A stretch of DNA of 64,000 nt from Mycolicibacterium vulneris (GCF_002104765.1 NZ_NCXM01000009.1:62001-126000), one strand, 5' to 3'; counted from the stretch's first letter, positions 52,710 to 62,362 are shown. Notes: generated by a model from the sequence alone, not told the origin. Numbers and translations: made by a program.

Positions 52710-54284
52710 TCAGTAGGCCCCGGCGCCTGCCAGGACGGCCTTGAGCGTTTTGGCGACGATCATGAGATCACCTGCCATGGACCAGTTATCGACATAAGAC
52801 AGATCCAACCGGACCGACTCTTCCCACGAAAGATCTGAACGGCCGCTCACTTGCCACAGTCCGGTGACGCCCGGCTTCACCAGAAGCCGGCGCTTAGCAT
52901 CAAAATCGTAGTTCTCTACCTCGCGCCGCAGCGGTGGCCGTGGTCCGACGACACTCATGTCCTGCTTCAGCACATTGATGAATTGCGGCAACTCGTCAAT
53001 GCTGAACTTGCGCAGCACTGTCCCGACGGGTGTGACGCGAGGATCCCGACGAATCTTGAAAAGCATGCCCCCAGCGCTCTCATTATGAGATAGCAGGCGC
53101 GCGACTTGCGTGTCCGCGCCGTCCACCATGGTGCGGAATTTGAGCATCGTGAAGGGCTTGCCCTCGAGTCCAATGCGTTCGGCCCGGTAAAACACCGGCC
53201 CTTTGCTTGTCAGCTTGATTGCGATGGCGCATACGATCATGATCGGCGTTGCCGCGATGAGTGCGGCCAGTGAGAAACAGAAATCGAAGGCCCGTTTCTG
53301 AAAGCGGTTGGTCCCTTCATATTGGGGTTTCTCTACGTGCAGCAGCGGGAAGCCTGCGTACGGCCGCAGGGCTAACCGTGCGTTAGCGACATCCATTACC
53401 CCGGGCGACACTGCAAGGTCGATGTCTATGGTTTCCAACTGCCACATCAACTCTCGGATCCCGCGCTCGCCGAAGTGTTCGGTCCGAGCTACTGCTACAG
53501 TGTCCGCACCGCAGCCCACGGCCGCAGCCGCCGCACAGCTGTCGTCACCGAGAATCGGAATCGCCTGGCCGTGAACCTTCAGTGCCTCGCCGCGTGGCGG
53601 TCCATATCCCGGAATACAGGCACCAACCACGACGTAGCCGTCTTCCGGGTTACGGGTCAGTTCATCCGCCAGATGTAAGACGCTGGACCGGTCACCGATT
53701 GTCAGTACCTTCGTTTGGTATTCGCCCTGCGCTCGTTTCCGGCCGACGTACCTGCGCCACATGTTGCGGCTTGTCAGCAATCCCATCGTGCCGACGGGAA
53801 GAGCGACCGCCAAGTAACCCCGGGCCAGATCGATCTTGGCGAGCAGTGTGATCATCGCGATGAATCCGAATGTCTGGAACGACGCGTGCGCGATGCGGCG
53901 GTACTCGTCGATTCCCGCTCCGATGATTCGCGTTGACCGTGTTTGGAATATCGCGAGCGACGATAGCCAAAGCGCCGCGAACAGCACCGAGAACATCGTC
54001 ATCACTCCGCCGGCGTAACCGGACGCGGATGGCGAACTCCCGAACCGGGCAAACTGCGCCAGCATCACCGATCCGGACACGATTGCCGTGTCGGTGATGC
54101 GCACTCCGTCCGCATACTTCGCCTGCCAGCGGCGGGGGCTGCGACCGCCGGTCCTTGGCAACGAGAGGGAGGCTGTTGGCGCGCTCCCGGTCGGGCGGCC
54201 TTGCAAGACGATTATGCTGGGCCGTTCTTTTAGTGGTGCGACCGCTCGTCCGTGCTGCATCGCATCCCGGATGGCGTGGCTCAT
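52710..54284 (-). CDS. Polyprenyl-phosphate sugar-1-phosphate transferase (WbaP/CpsE-like)
   Basis: Initiating enzyme of 524 residues. Four or five membrane helices and a CoA-binding-like middle domain (about 70-300) precede the catalytic bacterial-sugar-transferase domain (about 335-524): KRAFDFCFSLAALIAATPIM, GPVFYRAERIGLEGKPFTML followed by KFRTMVDGAD, RKFSIDELPQFINVLKQDMS, VVGPRPPLRREVE, and KPGVTGLWQVSGRSDLSWEE. It loads the first sugar phosphate on the lipid carrier. ATG overlaps the preceding stop (ATGA). Confidence 0.95.
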   Translation of the reverse strand: MSHAIRDAMQHGRAVAPLKERPSIIVLQGRPTGSAPTASLSLPRTGGRSPRRWQAKYADGVRITDTAIVSGSVMLAQFARFGSSPSASGYAGGVMTMFSVLFAALWLSSLAIFQTRSTRIIGAGIDEYRRIAHASFQTFGFIAMITLLAKIDLARGYLAVALPVGTMGLLTSRNMWRRYVGRKRAQGEYQTKVLTIGDRSSVLHLADELTRNPEDGYVVVGACIPGYGPPRGEALKVHGQAIPILGDDSCAAAAAVGCGADTVAVARTEHFGERGIRELMWQLETIDIDLAVSPGVMDVANARLALRPYAGFPLLHVEKPQYEGTNRFQKRAFDFCFSLAALIAATPIMIVCAIAIKLTSKGPVFYRAERIGLEGKPFTMLKFRTMVDGADTQVARLLSHNESAGGMLFKIRRDPRVTPVGTVLRKFSIDELPQFINVLKQDMSVVGPRPPLRREVENYDFDAKRRLLVKPGVTGLWQVSGRSDLSWEESVRLDLSYVDNWSMAGDLMIVAKTLKAVLAGAGAY

Positions 54285-54634
54285 TCGCTGAAGTGGACAA
54301 GCTGGCAGGGCGGTGACATACGCGCCGGGATAACCGATGGGTCATAGGTTGACGATTTGGCCAACAGTCGGTCTACGTCCATCATCACCGCGACTGCGCC
54401 GCGGGTGCAGCGGATTAGCTTGGCCTCGGCGTGCGGCGGCGCCTGACGGTGCAAGCCTCGCACCGTCCCTCGGGTGTGGGTAAAGGCGATGTTCGTCTGC
54501 ACGACATCCGCGATCAGCCCAATGTCGGCAAATTCTTCGGCGCAGAAGGACTGTGAGACGAAGCCGCGATGATCGCAGCTGGGCTCGATGTCGATGATCG
54601 TCACTCCTGCGACAGTCGTGGGCGTGTACTTCAC
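54281..54634 (-). CDS. Short RmlC-like (dTDP-sugar 3,5-epimerase) cupin
   Basis: Protein of 117 residues. The first 85 match RmlC: IIDIEPSCDHRGFVSQSFCA, DVVQTNIAFTHTRGTVRGLH, HAEAKLIRCTRGAVAVMMDV. Family members have about 180-200 residues; here the second half is replaced by a short unrelated tail (SVIPARMSPPCQLVHFSE). The catalytic Tyr region is therefore missing, so epimerase activity is doubtful. First gene of the minus-strand series, coupled to the sugar transferase. Confidence 0.75.
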   Translation of the reverse strand: MKYTPTTVAGVTIIDIEPSCDHRGFVSQSFCAEEFADIGLIADVVQTNIAFTHTRGTVRGLHRQAPPHAEAKLIRCTRGAVAVMMDVDRLLAKSSTYDPSVIPARMSPPCQLVHFSE

Positions 54635-54718
54635 TTATGTCTCCTTTCAGAGCAGAAGGTCGTAGGGACGCGGTTGGTTTTGATGGTGCGCATGCCGCAG
54701 CTGCCGCAACTTGAGTGG

Positions 54719-55909
54719 CTATCCGTAACCGGCGGCCGGCGGCTGCGCCATGACGGTGGGGATCAGGCCATAGCGCGGACCCGGGGTGGCCCCCGCTCCA
54801 TTCGTTGCCGCCCGCAAGGGCACTCCGCCCAACATGCTTGGTGGTGCAGCCGAGACACCACCTGCAGCGCCGTTGGGCAGGGACGAAAGGACACCGCCTA
54901 ACGGTGACGGTGGAATCACGCTCGTCCATGCCGGCGGCACCGCCAACGGCCCCAGTGCGCTAGCCGAACCCATGCTGGCCAGCACGCCGCTCCCCGAGCC
55001 TCCCAGCGCGGTGGCTCCCGACGCGGCCTCGGCTGCGCCCGCCGCGGCAGCCGCTCCGAGGTCAGCGCCGACAGAGCCCGCGGCGAGCCCCATGGACTGG
55101 CCGCTCTGTGCGATCCCCAGGACGCTGGCCATCGCGTACAGCGGGGTGGGCGCCGCCATCATCCAGATGCCGGCTATGTTGCTGAGATTGGAGATCGACC
55201 CCGAATCAAACACTCCCGAGGCAGCGTCTCCGAGAACACTTGTTGACCCGACTCCCGTCGGCGTTGAAAACGCTTGCAGTGTCGAGGGAATGCTCTCCAC
55301 CAGCCCCTTCAGTCCCGCTTGCTGTCCAGTCGAGATTCCGGTGGCTTTGGCGACCGCGGCCTGCTGGGCCATGCCGCTCTCGTTGGTCACGTGTGGTGCC
55401 GGGTTGAACTCGGTCACCGAGCACGCGGCGGCCGAGCCGGCGGCGTACTCATACATCGCCGCGGCGTCCTGCGCCCACATCTCGCCGTACTCCACTTCGG
55501 TGGCCGCGATCGCCGCCGCGTTCTGGCCGAAGAAGTTGGTCGCGACCAGCACCGCGAGCTGGGAACGGTTGGCGGCGACCGCTGGTGGCGGGACGGTCAT
55601 CGCGAAGGCGGCTTCGTAGACCTCGACGGCGAGCCTGGCCTGACCGGCCGATTCTGCGGCCCGCGCGGCGGCGCCGGCCGTCCACGCCATGTAGGGGGCG
55701 AAGGCGGAGGCCATCGCCAAAGACGACGGGCCCATCCAGCGCTGGGTGGTCAAGCCCGCGATCACGGTGCGGTAGCAGCTGGACGCGGCGTGCAGTTCGG
55801 CGGCCAAACCGTCCCAGGCCACTGCGGCGGCGGTCAGTGACAGCGGGCCGGGGCCGGCGTACATCCTCAAGGAGTTGATCTCCGGGGGAAGCGCTCCGAA
55901 ATCGATCAT
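54719..55909 (-). CDS. PPE family protein, PPE-SVP-like
   Basis: Protein of 396 residues beginning [20 protein letters not shown], the PPE signature, with WxG in [10 protein letters not shown] (about 55-64) and a helical N-terminal domain to about 175. In the C-terminal half [11 protein letters not shown] (about 320-330) is close to the GxxSVPxxW motif of the SVP group. ESX-secreted surface protein. A PE-like remnant is coupled one base upstream. Unrelated in function to the polysaccharide genes as far as can be seen. Confidence 0.93.
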   Translation of the reverse strand: MIDFGALPPEINSLRMYAGPGPLSLTAAAVAWDGLAAELHAASSCYRTVIAGLTTQRWMGPSSLAMASAFAPYMAWTAGAAARAAESAGQARLAVEVYEAAFAMTVPPPAVAANRSQLAVLVATNFFGQNAAAIAATEVEYGEMWAQDAAAMYEYAAGSAAACSVTEFNPAPHVTNESGMAQQAAVAKATGISTGQQAGLKGLVESIPSTLQAFSTPTGVGSTSVLGDAASGVFDSGSISNLSNIAGIWMMAAPTPLYAMASVLGIAQSGQSMGLAAGSVGADLGAAAAAGAAEAASGATALGGSGSGVLASMGSASALGPLAVPPAWTSVIPPSPLGGVLSSLPNGAAGGVSAAPPSMLGGVPLRAATNGAGATPGPRYGLIPTVMAQPPAAGYG

Positions 55910-55910
55910 T

Positions 55911-56057
55911 TCAGACCGCGGCCGTCAGGCGGGCCGAGGCGGCGGTGGCGGCGGAGGAGGTGCTGCTGACCAAAGATGCGCCGATAAACCGCAGGTCAGC
56001 CGTGGTCTGGCGGTCGTATAAGACCTGTGACCAGCGGTTCGCCGTGACGAACGACAT
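55911..56057 (-). pseudogene. Short PE-like ORF immediately before the PPE gene
   Basis: A 48-codon ORF begins MSFVTANRWSQVLYDRQTTA and ends [18 protein letters not shown]; its stop is one base from the PPE start. MSFVT and the place directly before a PPE gene are typical of PE proteins, but the usual ~90-residue helical hairpin is missing. It is probably a PE gene with a large internal deletion. Confidence 0.45.
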
Positions 56058-56421
56058 GTGCTTCCCCTTATGCGGTGCAGACGGCCGAGACGATGTTTAG
56101 GCGGTTTCCAAACTGACGATCTGACAATAGCCTATAAAACATACTAATGGTTTGACAAGAACGTGTGATCTAGACCTCAGGTATTTACGCGGGCGTCAAC
56201 CGGGACAGCCGTATGACTGCTAACCTCAGAAGCGGACTGGATATCTTCGAGCGACGCGGGTGCGTGTTCGCTCCCAACCCTTGAAGAACCGAGGTAGTTG
56301 TGCCCTGCTTATGCAAGGCGTTTGTCGACGTGACGGCGGGTGACGCTGCCCGCGACGTCAGCCTCGGCCTGGACCTTTGCGTCAAGACTCCTGCCGCGGG
56401 GAATCCGAGTTCTCGATTGCG
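56058..56421. other. Divergent intergenic region, AT-rich core
   Basis: 364 bases between the PE-like ORF and the first tetR gene. Bases 56120-56175 are strongly AT-rich for this genome and hold the predicted PE/PPE promoter. No gene was recognised in the rest. Confidence 0.45.
56129..56158 (-). promoter_or_regulatory. Predicted promoter of the PE-like/PPE pair
   Basis: On the minus strand TTGTCA (56158-56153), an 18-base spacer and TAGGCT (56134-56129), about 70 bases before the PE-like ATG, in an AT-rich stretch. Confidence 0.4.
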
Positions 56422-57093
56422 ATGACGACCCACTCGACTGATGGACGAGCCGATGCGACCCGGCAACAGATACTGCGGGCCGCGTCTCATCAGTTCGCCC
56501 GACGCCCGTACCACGACGTCGGCCTCGACGACATCCTCGCCGAGGCCGAACTGACCAAGGGCGCGATGTACTTCCACTTCAAGTCGAAGCACGCGTTGGC
56601 GGTCGCGATCATCGACGGCCAGACCGAGGCCGGCGCCGAAGCCGTGCAAGAACTGCTGTCGCGCGGTCTCTCGGGCCTCGAGACCCTGATCGACTTCTCC
56701 TATCTGATCGCCATCAAGGACATCAAGACCGACGTCGTCAGGTCAGGACTGAACCTGATGGAGTCGGTCGGCCTGGCGGACGGGCTGCAGGAGAAGTTGT
56801 TCGATCAGTGGATAAAAGCGCTGGCCAGGGTCGCCGAGCGGGCCAAGACCGAGGGCGACATCAACGACGAGTGCGACCCGCAGGACATCGGCCGCTTGAT
56901 GGTCTCGCTGCACATGGGCCTGCGGAAGACCAGCAATCTGGACGAACCGGAGCGATTCCTGCGCGACCTGGAAAAGTGCTGGTCTCTGCTCCTGACCGGG
57001 GTCCTGCAGCCGGACCGCACCGAATACTTCCGCCAATTCCTCAGGCGGCGTGCGGCGCTCGCCATCAACGCCAGTTCCGCGGATGTCGACTAG
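56422..57093 (+). CDS. TetR-family regulator, ScbR-like (1)
   Basis: Protein of 223 residues from ATG 56422. HTH: RQQILRAASHQFARRPYHDV plus GLDDILAEAELTKGAMYFHF (about 12-51) and KSKHALAVAIIDGQ. The spacing KGAMYFHFKSKxxLA resembles gamma-butyrolactone-receptor-type regulators. A paralogue follows. Target unknown; it diverges from the PPE gene. Confidence 0.9.
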   Translation: MTTHSTDGRADATRQQILRAASHQFARRPYHDVGLDDILAEAELTKGAMYFHFKSKHALAVAIIDGQTEAGAEAVQELLSRGLSGLETLIDFSYLIAIKDIKTDVVRSGLNLMESVGLADGLQEKLFDQWIKALARVAERAKTEGDINDECDPQDIGRLMVSLHMGLRKTSNLDEPERFLRDLEKCWSLLLTGVLQPDRTEYFRQFLRRRAALAINASSADVD

Positions 57094-57224
57094 TGGCGGA
57101 AACGCCGGGGGGTTGCACAGGGGGATCGCCGTGGTGGCGGCTGATACTGTGGGCCGTCTTGCGAGCAAGGTGAAATCAGATGAGCGATCTGCGCATCCGA
57201 TGAGACTCCGGAGGTGCGTGCACA

Positions 57225-57935
57225 ATGGCGCGCCAAGTTCGCTCTGAAGCCACTCGCCGAAAAATCCTCGATTCCGCGATCGAAGTTTTCGGTGACGTCG
57301 GGTACGCCGCTGCTGGATGGAGCACCATCATCGAGCGCACGGGAATGACCAAGGGTGCTCTCTATCACCACTTCGATTCAAAAGAATCGTTGGCGTCGAA
57401 CATCATCGAGGAAGGCTCGGACACACTTCTCGGCGCTTTCCGCAACGTGTGTGGGGCGTCGTCGCCGGGGCTGGAGAATCTGCTGCACGGCACATTCACG
57501 ATTGTCGAGGTGTTGAGCTCGGACAGAATGGCCCGCGCGGCTGCGCAATTGGCCACGGCATTGACCGGATTTAACGGGGCGGCGTCGCGCTTCTTCGCCA
57601 ATCTGATGTTGGAGACGGCGCAAGAGGCACGCCGCGCAATCAAGGAGGGCGACCTCCGCGGCGAAATCGATCCCGACGTGCTCAGTGCGTCGATCATCGG
57701 CACCATTTTCGGAGCCCGGTTGGTGGCCAACGCCATATCCAGCCACGGCAGAATCGGCGACATCATCGGCGACCCCACCGCGCGCCTGCATCAGATATGG
57801 AAGCTGCTGCTGCCCGGCGTCGTCTCGGAAGCGTCGCTGCCTTACTTCGAGCAATTCCTGCACCGCGAAGGAATGCGCCACGCGGCGGCCAGGGCTGCCC
57901 GCGACCAAGCCGCAGCGCAATCGGAAACCGAATAG
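57225..57935 (+). CDS. TetR-family regulator, ScbR-like (2)
   Basis: Protein of 236 residues, ATG 57225 with GGAGGTG upstream. HTH: RRKILDSAIEVFGDVGYAAA plus GWSTIIERTGMTKGALYHHF (about 11-50), DSKESLASNIIEEG. Same subfamily as the gene before it but distinct in the ligand domain. Followed by the decayed polysaccharide genes. Confidence 0.92.
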   Translation: MARQVRSEATRRKILDSAIEVFGDVGYAAAGWSTIIERTGMTKGALYHHFDSKESLASNIIEEGSDTLLGAFRNVCGASSPGLENLLHGTFTIVEVLSSDRMARAAAQLATALTGFNGAASRFFANLMLETAQEARRAIKEGDLRGEIDPDVLSASIIGTIFGARLVANAISSHGRIGDIIGDPTARLHQIWKLLLPGVVSEASLPYFEQFLHREGMRHAAARAARDQAAAQSETE

Positions 57936-58032
57936 CGCCCGAAGGTCGGGGTGGCTGATCTCGAAGAGGCGGCGCCAGATACCTTTTCGCGGTCGCGACG
58001 ATTCCGTTATTGGGGTTGAAGCGCTTTCAACA

Positions 58033-58530
58033 ATGCATACTGTTCCGGTGACGTACCGGAAATCTCTCCGCCGAGTATTTGCACTGGCCGGTATCGTCGG
58101 ATTCTTGGTGATGAATGCCCCGGCATCGTGGCCGTGCCCGCCGATCACCGTCAGCGCGGTCGGGCCCCGCGACAAGCCGGCCAAGCTCACGCTGGACCCC
58201 GTGTTGCGGTTCGCCTCTCTCCGAACGGTTTTCAACCGCGGCCGGTCGCTGCTGGTCGCGACGTCCAACGGAGCGCCCGGACAGCTCGACAAGCTGATCA
58301 GGTGGTGTCCGGCCAAGACCCGGTGACCGTCGATCACCCGCCGCTGGCCGCCGGTGCGGCCGCCGCGTGGTCCGGAGCACGTTCCGACCTCGACTGGCTG
58401 TGGTGGTTCGGCGCCGGCTGGGTCGCCGTGGCCATCGTCGGTGCCGGGGTGATCCTGTGGCGCGTGAGACGCGAATCATGGCGGCGTCAATGGGGTTTGA
58501 CGCCTGAAGGCACGAGTCAGGAGCGCGCTG
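58033..58530 (+). pseudogene. Decayed BcsB-like gene, large internal deletion
   Basis: ATG 58033 opens a signal peptide (YRKSLRRVFALAGIVGFLVM) that joins directly to the C-terminal part of a BcsB-like protein: LTLDPVLRFASLRTVFNRGR and SLLVATSNGAPGQLDKLIRW, matching LALDPSIHFGSLQTAFDGHR and SLLIATSNGAPGQLDELLRW in the gene at 46947-48890. The frame then breaks (stop 58324-58326) and continues as DPVTVDHPPLAAG and the C-terminal membrane helix WLWWFGAGWVAVAIVGAGVI. About 500 residues are missing. Confidence 0.75.
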
Positions 58531-59304
58531 ATGCGCCCGGCCGTCAAGAACATCGCGGCCCGATTACCGTGCGCCGCCGGGGTTCCTGCGCTGGCGCGGC
58601 GACGGCACCGCGACGTGCTCGCCATCGTCATGTTCCATGGCGTCGAGGACCACCCGCTGTCGCCGCCGCGCGCACTGGCGATCACGTTCGACGACGGCAC
58701 CCGCAACCTCGCGACACACGCGCTGCCGGTGCTGCGCGAGCTGAACCTGTCCGCGGTGGTGTTCCCCGCGACGGGCCCGATCGGCACCGGCGCGACCTTG
58801 TGGCCCGACTGGCTGTAGCTGGCGATCGCCCGCAGTACTGCCCCCGAAGTCGATTTGGCGCACTGGGACTGGGGACGCGCTCGCTCGGAGACAGCGCCAA
58901 ACGTGGCGCTGTCTCCGCGGGAGATGGCCGCCGATCCTCCGGTGACGCTGTATCCGCACACGGTCACCCACCCCATCCTCGCGCGGTGCGGCGACGACAA
59001 AGCCGAGCAGGAGATCGCCGATTCCTGCGCGGCGCTGGAACGCGAGACCGGGCTGGCGCCAACAATTTTCGCCTACCCGAACGGCCGGCCTCAGGATTTC
59101 GACGCCCGAGCCATGGACGCGTTGCGCCGCCGTGGGGTGCGCTGGGCATTGTCCACCGCGCCGGGATTCGCCGATCGCCGCTGCGACCCGCTGGCATTGC
59201 CACGGTTGGCGGTGGGCAGCAATTCCTCGTTCGACTACTTCCGGCTCATGGTCTGCGGCGGCCTGCCGCGCCGGCGCGCGACGGCCGTTGCCACGCGCCG
59301 CTGA
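58531..59304 (+). pseudogene. Decayed polysaccharide deacetylase
   Basis: Reads NIAARLPCAAGVPALARRRH, AIVMFHGVEDHPLSPPRALA and TFDDGTRNLATHALPVLREL, then an in-frame TAG at 58816-58818. It continues in another frame as TLYPHTVTHPILARCGDDKA, ETGLAPTIFAYPNGRPQDFD and FDYFRLMVCGGLPRR. It parallels the intact gene at 39684-40751 throughout, with a deletion after VEDHPLSPP (about 50 residues), another after the TAG, a frame change and the stop. Confidence 0.85.
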
Positions 59305-59317
59305 GGGGTTGGTACAG

Positions 59318-59680
59318 CTAGCGCGCTTCTTCCCAGAGCTGCTCGGTCAGATCCTGAAACGCCGCAAGGGCGAACTGGTCGTCCACCCGGCGCACGGCGG
59401 ACTTGCTCATCAGCGCGCGCACAACCGAACCGTCCTTGTGCACCAACTCGACGACCTCGTTCGCCAGGGCATGAACGGTTGCCAACAGCGATTCCGAGGC
59501 CGGTGCGTGATGGAAGATCTGCTCGAATCGCAGGGACGTGGCCTCCTCGGGGTCGTAGCCCACCATGTCGGCAAATGCGGTGTTGGCGAATAAAATACTG
59601 CCGTCATCGCCGATGGCCAGCACGGGAACCGGCATCCGCTCCAGCACAACCAATGCGGGTAGCCCCTTCAAGGTCGTCAT
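59318..59680 (-). CDS. Single PAS-domain protein
   Basis: Protein of 120 residues from ATG 59680. PVPVLAIGDDGSILFANTAF plus ADMVGYDPEEATSLRFEQIF is a PAS fold; it ends FQDLTEQLWEEAR with no output domain. It would work as a small sensor or partner of another protein. The 249 bases to metG hold only three copies of the 10-mer TCACTCGACT. Confidence 0.82.
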   Translation of the reverse strand: MTTLKGLPALVVLERMPVPVLAIGDDGSILFANTAFADMVGYDPEEATSLRFEQIFHHAPASESLLATVHALANEVVELVHKDGSVVRALMSKSAVRRVDDQFALAAFQDLTEQLWEEAR

Positions 59681-59929
59681 CGGCGATTGGCTCTGCTGCC
59701 TATTCTGGCGTCGTTCCACACCGAAGATTATGGTCCATACCCGAAGTTATGTTGGACGCTTTACTCCAACGGGGCAGAGAAGTGCTCGCGGTTGGCGCTG
59801 GACGCGCTTAGGTATTCACCCGACTGTCCGAGTTTTCGACCATGGGTCACTCGACTTCACGGTTCTGCTCACTCGACTCCGGTGTGGGATGCGCGTCTCG
59901 TTCGCATCACCGCACTTTGAGCGTTCCGC

Positions 59930-61486
59930 TCACTCGACTTCGGAAACCCGCTGGTAGCGGGGGAACACGGCCGCGGGCGCCGGCAGCGCGGTGCCGGGAG
60001 CCAGCCTTGTGCCGACGGCGGCAAACGCTCGCTGCTCTGACGGCTGGCCGAGCAGGTCCAGCAGCTTGCCGGCCGATTCGGGCATGACGGGCTGCACCAG
60101 AAGCGCGGCGATGCGGACCGCCTCGCAGGTGACGTACAAGACGGTGCGGAATCGTTCCTGATCGGCCGGGGAATCGCTCTTGCGCAACACCCACGGCTGC
60201 TGCGCCGAGAAGTACTTATTGGCCTCGCCGAGCATCAGCCAGATCGCTTCCAGCGCCAGATGCATCGCCTGCGAGTCGAAGCTGGCCCGCACCCGTTCCA
60301 GCAAACCGTCGGCCGTGGCAAGCAACTCGGTGTCGGCGGCAATCAGCTCACCGGGTTCGGGGACGACCCCATCGAGGTTCTTGGCGATCATCGACAACGA
60401 CCGTTGGGCCAGGTTGCCCAGCTCGTTGGCCAGATCGGAGTTGATCCGGGTGACGATGGCGTCTTCGCTGAAGCTGCCGTCCTGGCCGAACGGCACTTCG
60501 CGCAGCAGGAAATAGCGCACCTGGTCAACCCCGAACGTGTCGATCAGGTTGATCGGGTCGACCACGTTGCCCACCGACTTGCTCATCTTCTCGCCGCGGT
60601 TGAGCAGGAACCCGTGCGCGAAAACCCTGCGCGGCAGCTCGATTCCGGCCGACATCAGAAACGCGGGCCAGTACACGGTGTGGAATCGGATGATGTCCTT
60701 GCCGATCATGTGCAGGTCGGCCGGCCAGTAGCGCCGGAACGGCTCGGATTCGGTGTCCGGGTAGCCGACCCCGGTCAGGTAGTTGGTCAGCGCGTCGACC
60801 CAGACGTACATCACGTGGTCGGGATGTTCGGGCACCTGCACGCCCCAGTCGAACGAGGTGCGCGAGACGGACAGGTCGCGCAGCCCGCCCGAGACGAAGC
60901 TGACCACCTCGTTGCGCCGCACGTCGGGCGCGATGAAGTCCGGGTTCGCCTCGTAGTGGGCCAGCAGCTTGTCGGTGTAGGCCGAGAGCCGGAAGAAGTA
61001 GGTCTGCTCCTCGGTCCAGGTCACCGGCGCGCCCGTCTCCACGGCCAGCCGGGTCCCGTCCTCGAGAAGTTTGGTCTCCGATTCGACGAAGAACCGCTCG
61101 TCGCGCACCGAGTACCAGCCCGAGTAGGTGTCCAGGTAGATGTCACCGGCCGCCGACATCCGGCGCCAGATCTCCTTGGACGCCTCGTGGTGGTCGGGAT
61201 CGGTGGTGCGGATGAACCGGTCGAAGGAGATGTTCAACCGCTCCTGCAGCCGCTGGAACACATCGGAGTTGCGCCGGGCCAGCTCGGGCGTCGGGATGCC
61301 CTCGGCCGCCGCCGTTTCGACCATCTTGAGGCCGTGCTCGTCGGTGCCGGTCAGAAACCGCACATCGAACCCGTCGAGCCGCTTGAACCGGGCGATCGCG
61401 TCGGTCGCGATGTACTCGTACGCGTGACCGATGTGCGGATCGCCATTGGGGTAGGTGATCGCGGTGGTGACGTAATAGGGCCTCAT
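59930..61486 (-). CDS. metG: Methionyl-tRNA synthetase MetG
   Basis: Class I synthetase of 518 residues from ATG 61486 ([20 protein letters not shown]). HIGH motif HIGH at about 18-21, the family TGTDEHG (about 46-52), [11 protein letters not shown], and [10 protein letters not shown] (about 297-306) as KMSKS. It lacks the zinc-knuckle insertion and the C-terminal dimer domain, the short form usual in actinobacteria. The long upstream extension of the open frame is antisense to tatD. Confidence 0.96.
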   Translation of the reverse strand: MRPYYVTTAITYPNGDPHIGHAYEYIATDAIARFKRLDGFDVRFLTGTDEHGLKMVETAAAEGIPTPELARRNSDVFQRLQERLNISFDRFIRTTDPDHHEASKEIWRRMSAAGDIYLDTYSGWYSVRDERFFVESETKLLEDGTRLAVETGAPVTWTEEQTYFFRLSAYTDKLLAHYEANPDFIAPDVRRNEVVSFVSGGLRDLSVSRTSFDWGVQVPEHPDHVMYVWVDALTNYLTGVGYPDTESEPFRRYWPADLHMIGKDIIRFHTVYWPAFLMSAGIELPRRVFAHGFLLNRGEKMSKSVGNVVDPINLIDTFGVDQVRYFLLREVPFGQDGSFSEDAIVTRINSDLANELGNLAQRSLSMIAKNLDGVVPEPGELIAADTELLATADGLLERVRASFDSQAMHLALEAIWLMLGEANKYFSAQQPWVLRKSDSPADQERFRTVLYVTCEAVRIAALLVQPVMPESAGKLLDLLGQPSEQRAFAAVGTRLAPGTALPAPAAVFPRYQRVSEVE

Positions 61487-61525
61487 CGCCCCCAACCTTA
61501 TTTGGGGGCGACTTATTGTGTGCGC

Positions 61526-62362
61526 GTGAGTTCCAAACGCCGGCCGCCGCCGGCACCCGAGCCGTTGAGCCCGCTCGTCGATGCGCACACCCACCTGGAT
61601 GCGTGTGGTGCCGCCGACGCCGAGGGCGTGCGGGCCATCGTGGACCGCGCCGCGGCGGTCGGGGTGGGGGCGGTCGTCACTATCGCCGACGACCTGGACT
61701 CGGCGCGCTGGGTCACCCGCGCCGCCGAGTGGGACCCGCGGGTCTATGCCGCGGTGGCCCTGCACCCGACCCGCGCCGGCGCGCTCGACGACGCCGCTCG
61801 CGCCGAAATCGAGCGACTGGTGGCCCACCCCAGGGTGGTGGCCGTCGGCGAGACCGGCCTGGACCTGTATTGGCCCGGCCGCCTGGACGGCTGCGCCGAG
61901 CCGGCCGTGCAGCGGGAGGCGTTCGCCTGGCACATCGACCTGGCGAAGCGGTGTGGAAAACCGCTGATGATCCACAACCGCGACGCCGACGAAGAAGTGC
62001 TCGACGTGCTGGCGGCCGAGGGCGCCCCGGACGCCGTGATCTTCCACTGCTTTTCCTCGGATGCCGCCATGGCCCGTCGCTGCGTGGACGCCGGATGGCT
62101 GCTGAGCCTGTCCGGCACCGCGAGCTTCCGCAACGCGCACGCCCTGCGCGAAGCCGTCCCCTTGATACCGCCGGAGCAACTACTGGTGGAGACCGACGCG
62201 CCATTCTTGACGCCGCATCCGTATAGGGGGGCGGCGAATGAGCCCTATTGCCTTCCTTATACTGTTCGGGCGATCGCCGAACTGGTGGATCGTCGCCCGG
62301 AAGAGCTGGCCGAGATAACAACGGGCAATGCTGCGCGGGTGTACGGATTGGTCACAGTGTGA
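61526..62362 (+). CDS. tatD: TatD-family metal-dependent DNase
   Basis: Protein of 278 residues from GTG 61526. Metal ligands: VDAHTHLDA (about 18-26), GETGLDLYW (about 110-118), [10 protein letters not shown] (about 147-156), FHCFSSDA (about 173) and [10 protein letters not shown] (about 222-231). It diverges from metG with 39 bases between starts. Exonuclease with roles in DNA repair and turnover. Confidence 0.94.
   Translation: MSSKRRPPPAPEPLSPLVDAHTHLDACGAADAEGVRAIVDRAAAVGVGAVVTIADDLDSARWVTRAAEWDPRVYAAVALHPTRAGALDDAARAEIERLVAHPRVVAVGETGLDLYWPGRLDGCAEPAVQREAFAWHIDLAKRCGKPLMIHNRDADEEVLDVLAAEGAPDAVIFHCFSSDAAMARRCVDAGWLLSLSGTASFRNAHALREAVPLIPPEQLLVETDAPFLTPHPYRGAANEPYCLPYTVRAIAELVDRRPEELAEITTGNAARVYGLVTV

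Noticed and set aside
59896-59909. 14-base match to the tRNA/att repeat (GTCTCGTTCGCATC)
   Set aside because: Too short, does not extend in either direction and has no paired border, so taken as chance.
61487-62179. 231-codon upstream extension of metG
   Set aside because: Antisense to tatD; MetG homology begins exactly at [11 protein letters not shown].
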